Assembly: GCF_000331305.1 (NCBI RefSeq)
Contig: NZ_KB217478.1
Coordinates: 6,720,217 to 6,784,216, forward strand
Origin: Calothrix sp. PCC 7103
Lineage (GTDB): Bacteria > Cyanobacteriota > Cyanobacteriia > Cyanobacteriales > Nostocaceae
DNA length: 64,000 nt
Direction: 5' to 3'
Within the stretch, counting starts at the first letter, position 1. The number at the start of each line of letters is the position of its first letter. This document shows positions 1-7,290 of this stretch, piece by piece. The position numbers and the translations under genes were made by a program. The notes under the pieces were generated by a model. That model was not told the DNA's origin, did not search any database, and worked only from the letters and a program-made list of their open reading frames with translations.

Positions 1-111
1 AGCAACTATGACTTCCCAAGGTTGTGACCATTTCTGATTTGCAAGTGCTTCGAGTTGGATAGCGATTGTACTTGCTGCATTGTAGCAGGGAATAATTACA
101 CTTAATTTCAT
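1..111 (-). CDS. Glycosyltransferase family 2, N-terminal part (runs off the window)
   Basis: Only the first 37 residues are inside the window. They begin MKLSVIIPCYNA, the classic first beta-strand of a GT-A fold family 2 glycosyltransferase, in which the nucleotide-sugar is bound. The gene continues past base 1. It lies 12 bp downstream of a truncated acyltransferase and two hexapeptide acetyltransferases on the same strand, so it probably belongs to a surface polysaccharide cluster. The start is the ATG complementary to 109-111. The sugar specificity cannot be told. Confidence 0.85.
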   Translation of the reverse strand, partial: MKLSVIIPCYNAASTIAIQLEALANQKWSQPWEVIVA

Positions 112-123
112 AATTGCAAAGTA

Positions 124-546
124 TTAGTGATGTTTTACATTAATTAATATCGTCTGCCATTGGAAAGTTGTAAATCTCTCCAAAGCTAATACGCCTAAAC
201 TAAGCAAGCAGCAAAATAAAATTACTGCGTAATAAGCTGGTATAATTCTTCTAGCTCTACGTTTCAAATAATCTAAAAGAGTCCCAGGAATATAACCTGC
301 CTGAGACCTTGCCACTGGTAGCATTAAGCAGTATCCAGAAAGAACAATAAAAACTACAACGCAAAAAGAACCATATCTTACAAACTTTGTTGGTATAGTT
401 ATCCACTGAGGTAAATTTTCTCCTTGATATAACCACAAGTGAGTAAGTAGCACATAAAAAGCAGCGATACCACGCATTCCATCTAAAAAATGAAGATGAA
501 ATTTTCGTTCATCAGAAATTTTTGCCTGAATAGAATTTTCAGTCAT
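124..546 (-). pseudogene. Acyltransferase-3 family membrane protein, truncated after about 140 residues
   Basis: The N-terminus matches membrane acyltransferase family 3 (O-acetyl transfer onto polysaccharides): residues 18-40 contain FLDGMRGIAAFYVLLTH, with the family Arg, followed by transmembrane segments near 55-80 and 105-125. Family members usually have 340-400 residues and about ten membrane segments. This one stops after 140, 12 bp before the next gene, so two thirds of the enzyme is absent. A good ribosome site (AGGAGTG) precedes the ATG at 546. A deletion that removed the 3' part is the simplest explanation. It is probably non-functional. Confidence 0.7.
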
Positions 547-614
547 AATTTACACTCCTAAAAAAACAATGAAGACGCAACCGAGATGATTCTTCTATAG
601 GCTTATTCATTGAT

Positions 615-1358
615 TTATTCTCGAACTAAATTGGTAGCTAGTACTCCAGGTTGTAAAGCTTGTTCTCCATTTGCTCGTCTATTTTTGATAACTCTTGCTG
701 GTATACCGACTGCAACTGAATATGGAGGAATATCCTTAGTAACAACTGAACCGGCGCCGATGACACTTCCCTTCCCGATAGTGACTCCATCTAAAACAGT
801 TACTCCATGTCCAAGCCAACAATCGTCTTCAATGACAATTCCTTTGCGAGTAACACCTTGCAATGCAATATCTATGGTTAGGTCTGAGAAAATATGATTG
901 TTTGCATATATACCTGACTTTGCGGCAATCATGCAAGATTTACCAATTCTGATGTTTCCTGGTCCAGCGATAGAGACATAAGGACCGAGAAGTACATCAT
1001 TATCAATAACAATCTGAGTATCATTTAATGCCTGAAAATTTACACCTTGCTGAATTTCGACTTCTGAACCGAAAGAAATACGATTGTTCTCGTGTCCAGA
1101 TGCATCGATATGTGTTCCCCTGTGTATACGAACAAAATTTCCTATATCTATATTTTGTGTTCCAATAAATTCAACACCGTCTTGAATGTAAACTTTTTGA
1201 CCAATCTTAGCGAAAATTAAGCGATATATTGAGGTTCTAAGGTTTGAGCCAATAATTCGTAATGGAACACTCATCAGTAAAGTTGTTACTATAATCTCTA
1301 CATAATGCTGCAATTTTGTTTTGAAGTTATTTTTCAAATTCTTGTGTAAATTATTCAT
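615..1358 (-). CDS. Hexapeptide-repeat (left-handed beta-helix) acetyltransferase
   Basis: The 247-residue protein has an N-terminal hydrophobic stretch, then repeated [LIV]-G-x4 hexapeptides from about residue 50 to 225, ending with IGAGSVVTKDIPPYSVAVG and IPARVIKNR. That is the signature of WcaF/Maa/NodL-like CoA-dependent acetyltransferases that acetylate sugars. The motif DDCWLGHGV near residue 178 carries the His expected to be catalytic. It is a paralogue of the next gene upstream (1392-2054), with the same layout, so the pair probably arose by tandem duplication and modifies different positions on one surface polysaccharide. Confidence 0.85.
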   Translation of the reverse strand: MNNLHKNLKNNFKTKLQHYVEIIVTTLLMSVPLRIIGSNLRTSIYRLIFAKIGQKVYIQDGVEFIGTQNIDIGNFVRIHRGTHIDASGHENNRISFGSEVEIQQGVNFQALNDTQIVIDNDVLLGPYVSIAGPGNIRIGKSCMIAAKSGIYANNHIFSDLTIDIALQGVTRKGIVIEDDCWLGHGVTVLDGVTIGKGSVIGAGSVVTKDIPPYSVAVGIPARVIKNRRANGEQALQPGVLATNLVRE

Positions 1359-1391
1359 GGTAGATTACTTTATTAAAATGTATTTAACTGG

Positions 1392-2054
1392 TTAATATTT
1401 TTGTCTGCTTTTAATTACTCTTGCTGGTATACCTTCTGCATTGGAATAAGGTGGTATATTGTCGGTAACGACTGAGTTGGGGCTAATAACACAACCTTTA
1501 CCAATAGTAACTCCGTTTATAACAGTTACTCCATGTCCAAGCCAACATTCGTCTTCTATCACAATTCCTTTTTTAATTCCAGAATCAAAGTTAGTATTAA
1601 TGTCCTTAAAAACATGATTCATCGCAAATATCCCTGAATTATCTCCAATAAAACAATTTTTACCTATTTTGATATTTTCTAGTCCAATTATATAAACATC
1701 ATCATCAATTAATGTATGTTCACCAATATAAATTTTAGTAGATGGGAGTGCCTTAATCGTAACTCTTTTTTTCAAGATAACCCCATCTTTTATTAAAATA
1801 TGGCTATTTACATCTCTAGCATCAATACAAACTCCCTCAAGAATATGTACTAATTGACTAATTTCAATACATTTAGCACCAAAAAATTTGGCGCCTTCTT
1901 GAATAAAAACATGGTTATCGATTCGTTTAAAAATACTCTTGTAAATAAAATTACGAAGCTCTAAACCTAAACAAGCGACTGGAACGTTACCAAAACAAGT
2001 AATTAAAACTAATTCTTTCAATCTTTCAATAACTGTTTGATTTTGATACATCAT
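1392..2054 (-). CDS. Hexapeptide-repeat acetyltransferase, paralogue of its neighbour
   Basis: This 220-residue left-handed beta-helix protein ends with VISPNSVVTDNIPPYS and IPARVIKS and shares EDECWLGHGVTV with the downstream paralogue. The hexapeptides run from about residue 45 to 205. I chose the ATG complementary to 2052-2054, behind a weak AGG; a TTG at 2072 would add six residues. It is more AT-rich and lysine/isoleucine-rich than the paralogue, so the copies have diverged. The likely role is O-acetylation in polysaccharide synthesis; the substrate is unknown. Confidence 0.8.
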   Translation of the reverse strand: MMYQNQTVIERLKELVLITCFGNVPVACLGLELRNFIYKSIFKRIDNHVFIQEGAKFFGAKCIEISQLVHILEGVCIDARDVNSHILIKDGVILKKRVTIKALPSTKIYIGEHTLIDDDVYIIGLENIKIGKNCFIGDNSGIFAMNHVFKDINTNFDSGIKKGIVIEDECWLGHGVTVINGVTIGKGCVISPNSVVTDNIPPYSNAEGIPARVIKSRQKY

Positions 2055-2125
2055 AAAATACCTAGTGACCAATTGTTGAATAGAACAGATTTTAATGCAA
2101 TTCCTCTTGCGTGGTTAAAGCAATA

Positions 2126-2443
2126 TTAAAGACTTTCTGGACAAGAACCAAATTGTTCTATTAACTTATCAATTTGTTGCTGATTTGAATTTTTCCAAAC
2201 TTCGCTAACATGTTGTTGCATCCAAACAGAGTTGATTGTGACATTCTCGTGATACCTACAAGTTAATACTCTGTCATGAGGTGCTTCAATTTTTTTAAGT
2301 TGAGCAGAAAATTCTCGCTTTTTACTGCCTTGCTCCCATCCTCTAGGAGTTAAATGCCACTCAGTCCACTCGCTTAAATTGCTAGATTTCGGATAGTAAA
2401 CGTTCATATGTTTTTCTTCACTACAAAATGTTGACAGTTCCAT
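2126..2443 (-). CDS. Hypothetical protein, 105 residues
   Basis: I do not recognise a named family. The protein is small, soluble and rich in Trp, Ser and Glu, with motifs SEWTEWHLTPRGWEQGS and a C-terminal FGSCPESL. An internal Met at residue 13 (MNVYYPKSS) may be the real start, because the first twelve residues look unlike a folded domain. It is the first gene of the minus-strand polysaccharide group, 54 bp upstream of the acetyltransferase pair, and may be co-transcribed with it. No membrane segment is visible. Confidence 0.55.
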   Translation of the reverse strand: MELSTFCSEEKHMNVYYPKSSNLSEWTEWHLTPRGWEQGSKKREFSAQLKKIEAPHDRVLTCRYHENVTINSVWMQQHVSEVWKNSNQQQIDKLIEQFGSCPESL

Positions 2444-3342
2444 TATTCAAAAGCTTATATATCATTAAAAAAGTACAAGAATAATTTCTTAAGATATAAG
2501 CTTAGACATGCTAAACTTTAAAGCTTATTTGCAAATATATCACTATGATTGTTCTTGTGATTTAACTTATTTTTACTACTTTTGCCAAATCTGAATAAAG
2601 TTCAAAATTACCACACTAGTATCAGATACTTATATAAAATAATTAGTATCTATACGTATATATTTTGAAGTAAACTAATTGCGTAGTAGTTACAAAATCA
2701 TTCACAAGCTTACTGAACTTAGTTATTAAGTTAGTTACACAAAGGAAAATACTGATTTTATTTTTACAACTTGATAACGAAACAACCATCCATTAATACT
2801 TAATAGTACTAATGTTAATACTAGTTACTCGTGTGGTTTTAGCGAAAAACAAACTTACACAAAAGTGTCCTCAGTAACATTGAAAGCTGTATATTTGAAT
2901 AGAAGTATGTCAATTAGACCCATTTGACAACATTCTTTAATTACAACTCACTTCCAAGTGCTAACTTCCTTAATTATTTAAGTCAAATATTCAAAGTAGC
3001 ACTACTAGTCACAAAAGCTACATTTGAATGATGATTTGATTACGTGTGTTGAAATTACTAAGGTGGAGTCTCGCCTACTTCAGCCAGTTCGTTGAAGTTT
3101 ACCATCGGCGCAAATATGTAAGCACTCCCCCGATTTCGGTGGCGCCTTTGCTGTATGTAGTTTTCAGAGGGTGTTAGTGTAATCATAGCAATCACGGTGG
3201 GTCAGACCTTTGAGCTACCTTTTTGCCCTTAATCTGAAGAGTTTACATTTATTCCTGTGATTAACACTAACACAGACTTTTTAAAGTAAGTGTAAATTAT
3301 ACGAAATATTTATAAAGCTTGTATGAAATTATAATATATCAA
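2444..3342. other. Non-coding stretch, about 900 bp
   Basis: No convincing gene on either strand. The first 600 bp are very AT-rich and probably hold the promoter for the minus-strand polysaccharide genes. Bases 3060-3275 are less AT-rich, contain one GGCGCC at 3141-3146 and a long inverted repeat (listed separately), so a structured RNA or a decayed mobile repeat is possible. No tRNA fold was recognised. Confidence 0.5.
3171..3273. repeat. Inverted repeat closing a 72-nt loop
   Basis: GTGTTAGTGTAATCA at 3171-3185 pairs with TGATTAACACTAACAC at 3258-3273 with a single bulge, giving a 15-pair stem around 72 nt. The function is unknown; it could be a small structured RNA or a palindromic element. 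Confidence 0.5.
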
Positions 3343-5163
3343 TTATGGCAATTTTTGATTTTCCTGTTTAATGCCATCTGCTGCAACTTGCCAAATTACG
3401 CGAAAAGACTGGAATGATTCCTGTGAAATTCGTTCCTCGACCAAAGCATTGACTGCGCGCTTGAAGATAGCATTTAAATCTCGGCGAATTTCTAATATTT
3501 CAGATTCTAAGAACTTGGTTGTGTCAGATAACTGTAAAGCTTGTTGTTTAACGACGGGTATCTTTACTTTTTGTAAAACGTCATCTAAATCTTGATGATT
3601 AAGCTTATTTTTTTCAGTTTTTCGTAATTCATCAGCGGAGGAAACTCTCAAAAGTCTCTGCCAAATATTTATCGGTTCATTCTGCCAACTAGCTACAATG
3701 TGTGTTGCTTTATGAGGAACATCATTCAAAACTTCCTCAGACACATTTACAGAAAGCTTTTCAATTGCGTTGATAACTTTCCGCAAGGTTTTACCGAAAG
3801 ATATCAAAGACTCGTTTGATATCAAATTTTTCTGGCAAGCAAGTTCAGCAACTCTTTTTTCAACTAGAATTTTGGCAGTTTTATCTGTTATCGTGTCTTG
3901 AAAAAATTTTAACTCTTGACTGTTGTTTGATTGTTCTGCATTTAAATATCCGACCACTGCCTGAATACAGTCTTCTGCATCCATTAAAGAGTTAATTTCT
4001 CTAATATAATCGTCTGCTTTATTTTTACGTATTTGCTCAAATCGTTGTGTTAGCCATAAAAATCCAGACAGCCCAATTGATGCTAAAGTAATTATAAAAC
4101 CTAAGCTTTCTGAATATCTCTCTAGCCAAGAAGGTTTTTCTCGGTCATAATATGCTTGGGCGCCTGTATGAATAGGTAGACCAATTCCAGATTTCATACT
4201 ATCTGGAGGACTCATATTAGCTAACAGCGGCATTTCTTTGATAAATTCTTGCCGATAGTCATAAAGAATCTGAGTAATTGCACGAATTTTTCCTTTATCA
4301 GCATTCTTGTGTGCTAATAACAATCTTGGAGTGCTAACTGTTGTTAATTTTTGCTTATTATCAATACCACTACTGGGAATTGGATTACCACCACCTCGAT
4401 AGGCGCCTTCGGGAATTTCTGCTTGTTGCAAATAAGGGTTTTTAATTGTCATTGCGGCAGCTTGGTCAATTGGTATTAAACGACCGCATTGTGTAAGAAG
4501 TTCTCGTATATTATCATTATCTATGGCGCGGACATAAAATACTGCATCAATTTGTTTCTGATTACAAAGAGCATTTTTTACATCTTCAATTTTATTTCCA
4601 ACTTCCACTAATTTTACTAGTTGTTGCTTTCCTATTACTAAACCATAATATTGCATCAAAAAGGCAAACGACTCGATTTGACCACCTTCTCGCGGTGGCA
4701 TTTCAACCTTTTGCTCTTTAGCTAAATCTGAGACACTTTTAATATCAGAATCATCTCTAACAACTAGTTGATACATATCTGGGAATAACAAAGACACAAT
4801 TTGAGTATCATTTAGCTGCTTTTGAGGAGATGGATTCCAAACGGGAGCATTAATAGGCGCCAAGCTAGGCAAATTTTTCATAATTAGAATATCAGCTTGT
4901 GCTGTCGCCAAGTCAGCTTGCTTATTCTCCAACTGTTCTAAGTTTTCTTGTGTTCCGTCAGTCTCAACCAAAGTTATACAAATTTTATTATTAGAGTATA
5001 AAGGTAAAAACTTTCTCATCAACAGAGCAAAGTTATGAGCATCTCCTCCTGAACGTCCAGCCGCAATTCTCAAACACTTAGGTTCATTCCAATACCAACC
5101 TACACCTAAAATAATAATCAGCCCAATACCGAACCACATGACGCGCTGTACAGGAAGTTTCAT
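3343..5163 (-). CDS. TAXI-type (TRAP) substrate-binding protein with C-terminal cytoplasmic domain
   Basis: The N-terminal anchor (residues 7-25) is followed by a TAXI/NMT1-like periplasmic binding domain (about 30-330) containing AAGRSGGDAHNFALLM and the GTQENLEQLENKQADLATAQAD segment typical of glutamate/carboxylate-type TAXI receptors. A second membrane segment (about 355-380) and a roughly 200-residue helical, charged C-terminal region follow. I chose the ATG at 5163 because AGGAGA lies just upstream; an ATG 33 bp earlier has no such site. No TRAP permease (DctM-like) gene is adjacent, so it may act as a membrane-tethered sensor rather than a transporter subunit; that is inference. Confidence 0.8.
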   Translation of the reverse strand: MKLPVQRVMWFGIGLIIILGVGWYWNEPKCLRIAAGRSGGDAHNFALLMRKFLPLYSNNKICITLVETDGTQENLEQLENKQADLATAQADILIMKNLPSLAPINAPVWNPSPQKQLNDTQIVSLLFPDMYQLVVRDDSDIKSVSDLAKEQKVEMPPREGGQIESFAFLMQYYGLVIGKQQLVKLVEVGNKIEDVKNALCNQKQIDAVFYVRAIDNDNIRELLTQCGRLIPIDQAAAMTIKNPYLQQAEIPEGAYRGGGNPIPSSGIDNKQKLTTVSTPRLLLAHKNADKGKIRAITQILYDYRQEFIKEMPLLANMSPPDSMKSGIGLPIHTGAQAYYDREKPSWLERYSESLGFIITLASIGLSGFLWLTQRFEQIRKNKADDYIREINSLMDAEDCIQAVVGYLNAEQSNNSQELKFFQDTITDKTAKILVEKRVAELACQKNLISNESLISFGKTLRKVINAIEKLSVNVSEEVLNDVPHKATHIVASWQNEPINIWQRLLRVSSADELRKTEKNKLNHQDLDDVLQKVKIPVVKQQALQLSDTTKFLESEILEIRRDLNAIFKRAVNALVEERISQESFQSFRVIWQVAADGIKQENQKLP

Positions 5164-5312
5164 TAGTTCTCCTGTTAAAACCTGGTTTCTATGCATTCAT
5201 TGTCGCAGACAAATCGTTGTTTTTATTATATGATATCAATGAAGAAATCAGGCTTCTATTAAGTTTAAGCTTTGGTTAATGAATTACGTAGTATGAGTTA
5301 AAAACTGAATAA

Positions 5313-6452
5313 TTAAATTTTAAACTTCATGCCAAACAAGAAGCGCATTAAATTAAAACGTTTCATTGATTCATAAAAAATCAGAATGATCAAAAATGAA
5401 GTACAAGTAATAAGCATAAACTTAAATATTATATTTATATCCCATTGAACCGCGTAAAAACCAATAGGGATAATAAAATTCATATGAACTATATAAATTG
5501 GATAAGACGCTTCATTAAAATAAACAATAAATGGATTACTCCAATTTAGGTATTGTCTGGCGAAATTTAATAAAACAATTAACCAACAAAAACTATTTAA
5601 GCTCAAAAGCAGTTGAATTAACACATTTAGAAAAGTAAATTTATAAATCAAGTGAAACTCACTAATATCCAAAAATGATAAAAATATCGTTAATATCAAA
5701 ACCAAACTCAATGCAATTGTATTATTTCTCTCAATTATGATTTCAATCTGCTGATTAAATATAAATAAATAGCCGAGTATGAAAAATAGAAAATAGTAAA
5801 TAGGATTGTAATATACTAAGCAAGTCATCCTTGCCAAAGTCAATGGGATTACATATAAAAAGATTATGACTTTAGGCTGGTGTGATAAAGATGTTATGGC
5901 TTTTATCAAATTCTGACCGTTGCTTGTCTTTAAATAGTCAAAGAAAGGTATAAGAATAAAAGAAAAGCCAATCAGATACAGAATAAACCATAAGTGTCCA
6001 GGTGTAAATGTACCTGTAAAACCATTAATATGTTTATAATCAATCTTGAAAAAAAGTGGGTAGTACTGCAAAAATGATATCTTGACATTCTGATGATGAT
6101 TAAGGAATGTAAAATAACCAATAGGTGGCAGTAATACAAAAAGACCGAAGATACACGGAATTAATAGACGCTTTAACCGTTCTAAACAATATTCTTGCTT
6201 ACTTCTACTATCTAAAGAATACTTTGCCGCGGCGCCTGCAATAAAAAAGAATAGTGGCATAAACCACTGATTAACAAATCTGATAAAAAACTCAAAGCCG
6301 GGATGAGTAGTACTATTTTCAAGATAATAAGAATATATAACATGAGGTTTAAAAATAAGCGCGCTATGGTAAGGAATCAGTAGTAAAGTTGCTACAATTC
6401 TTAGCCAGTCTAAATAGTAGCGTCTTTCCTTGCCTTGTTTGAGCGTAGACAC
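5313..6452 (-). CDS. Acyltransferase-3 family integral membrane protein
   Basis: A full-length member (about 380 residues, ten or so membrane segments) of the acyltransferase 3/OpgC-like family. It starts with RRYYLDWLRIVATLLLIPYH, in which the Arg and the His of the family motif are present, and later has FMPLFFFIAGAAAKYS. Such proteins transfer acyl groups to sugars at the membrane. The GTG at 6452 preceded by CAGGG is the likeliest start; a TTG at 6473 is the alternative. It stands alone between a TAXI protein and a repeat-rich gap. The substrate is unknown. Confidence 0.8.
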   Translation of the reverse strand: MSTLKQGKERRYYLDWLRIVATLLLIPYHSALIFKPHVIYSYYLENSTTHPGFEFFIRFVNQWFMPLFFFIAGAAAKYSLDSRSKQEYCLERLKRLLIPCIFGLFVLLPPIGYFTFLNHHQNVKISFLQYYPLFFKIDYKHINGFTGTFTPGHLWFILYLIGFSFILIPFFDYLKTSNGQNLIKAITSLSHQPKVIIFLYVIPLTLARMTCLVYYNPIYYFLFFILGYLFIFNQQIEIIIERNNTIALSLVLILTIFLSFLDISEFHLIYKFTFLNVLIQLLLSLNSFCWLIVLLNFARQYLNWSNPFIVYFNEASYPIYIVHMNFIIPIGFYAVQWDINIIFKFMLITCTSFLIILIFYESMKRFNLMRFLFGMKFKI

Positions 6453-6510
6453 AATTTTTCCCTGCTGCAACAATATATAAACAATATATATGTATATATG
6501 TTACTTCATC

Positions 6511-6540
6511 TTGTGGAATGGGCATCCTTGCCCGTTCCAA
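6511..6540. repeat. Dispersed palindrome, family A (TTGTGG..GGGCA..TGCCC..CCAA)
   Basis: TTGTGGAATGGGCATCCTTG followed by CCCGTTCCAA forms a hairpin. It is one of about nine related copies in the window, mostly intergenic, each with a TTGTGGA/TCCACAA outer edge and a GGGCA/TGCCC stem. Confidence 0.75.
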
Positions 6541-6639
6541 GCATAGGGCGTTTGCATTGACACCCAACCCACAAGAAAAATTTGGACATTTTTTTATTTG
6601 GAAGTCGCTAAGAACATTAGAGAAGCCCACAGAATAATT

Positions 6640-6750
6640 GATCCAATGTTGTCATGCGCTCGTGTAGCGTAAGCGTAACGAAGCATCTTAAAGCAGAACT
6701 TGTGTACTTAAAGAGATTCTTCACTTCGTTCAGAATGACATTGGGCATTT
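6640..6750. repeat. Dispersed repeat, family C (CATTCTGAACGAAGTGAAG type)
   Basis: Contains AGATTCTTCACTTCGTTCAG and AATGACA, plus a second half with GTAGCGTAAGCGTAACGAAG and CATCTT. A related copy is at 19931-20022. It fills most of the 320 bp gap between the acyltransferase and higA; no gene is seen there. Confidence 0.6.
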
Positions 6751-6794
6751 TTTTTCGTGGAGTTCTCTTAAATTTCCTAATGCGTGATGTCAGC

Positions 6795-7112
6795 TCAAGC
6801 TACGCCATGAATCGGGAGCATCGGGAGCTTAGGTATTTGATTGTAAACTTCTGGATTTTCTGCAAGAGCTTGACGTAAATCATACTGTGTTTGTAAATTC
6901 AACCAAAACTGAGCGCTGTTACCAAAGTAGGAAGATAGACGCAAAGCTGTATCTGCTGTAATACTGCGCTTTCCTGCTAAAATTTCGCTAATCCTTGTCT
7001 GAGCTACACCTATATCTTTACTTAATTTATAGGGTGTGATGTTCATCGGTTCCAAGAATTCAAGTTGCAGTATTTCACCAGGATGAATGTTTGGTAGACG
7101 GTTGTTGTTCAT
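6795..7112 (-). CDS. higA: HigA-family antitoxin, orphan
   Basis: The 105-residue HTH (XRE/HigA) protein contains HPGEILQLEFLEPMNITPYK, a typical HigA start, then the helix-turn-helix LSKDIGVAQTRISEILAG (about 31-48) and FWLNLQTQYDLRQA (about 72-85), the conserved C-terminal segment. HigA normally neutralises and co-represses with the HigB mRNA interferase encoded immediately upstream. Here only the last 22 codons of a HigB-like gene remain (7123-7191), so the antitoxin is orphaned. It may still bind an operator. Confidence 0.88.
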   Translation of the reverse strand: MNNNRLPNIHPGEILQLEFLEPMNITPYKLSKDIGVAQTRISEILAGKRSITADTALRLSSYFGNSAQFWLNLQTQYDLRQALAENPEVYNQIPKLPMLPIHGVA

Positions 7113-7122
7113 ATTTTTTTAC

Positions 7123-7191
7123 TTAATGATAATCGACTATTTCTACTTCCGAAGCATTGTTTTCGTCTGTCCAAACAAAACAGATTCGCCA
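7123..7191 (-). pseudogene. HigB toxin, C-terminal remnant of 22 codons
   Basis: Read on the minus strand, 7191 to 7123 encodes WRICFVWTDENNASEVEIVDYH and a stop, which matches the C-terminus of HigB/RelE-type toxins (WR-x-C-F-x-W and the final EIVDYH). An in-frame TAG sits just before this stretch and no toxin sequence precedes it. The stop is 10 bp before the higA start, the usual higB-higA spacing. The toxin was therefore lost by 5' deletion while the antitoxin was kept. Confidence 0.8.
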
Positions 7192-7253
7192 CTACGTTAC
7201 TATCGTCAAGCGTTAGTATACACTGAAGTGCGACATTTGAATAAATTATTGCT

Positions 7254-7280
7254 GCACAGGCAGGATGCCTGTGCCACAAG
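7254..7280. repeat. Dispersed palindrome, family A
   Basis: GCACAGGCAGGATGCCTGTG followed by CCACAAG is a hairpin of the family A type. It lies between the higB remnant and the EF-G stop codon, close to where the toxin was truncated. Confidence 0.65.
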
Positions 7281-7290
7281 ATACAAGAGG

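Noticed and set aside
610..897. 95-residue plus-strand open frame
   Set aside because: It is antisense to the clearly coding hexapeptide acetyltransferase and has no ribosome site or family match; a shadow frame. The same applies to many other short frames opposite EF-G, recJ, PP2C and others.
6364..6630. 88-residue minus-strand open frame
   Set aside because: Its middle is a family A repeat and its end overlaps the acyltransferase start; no protein-like composition.
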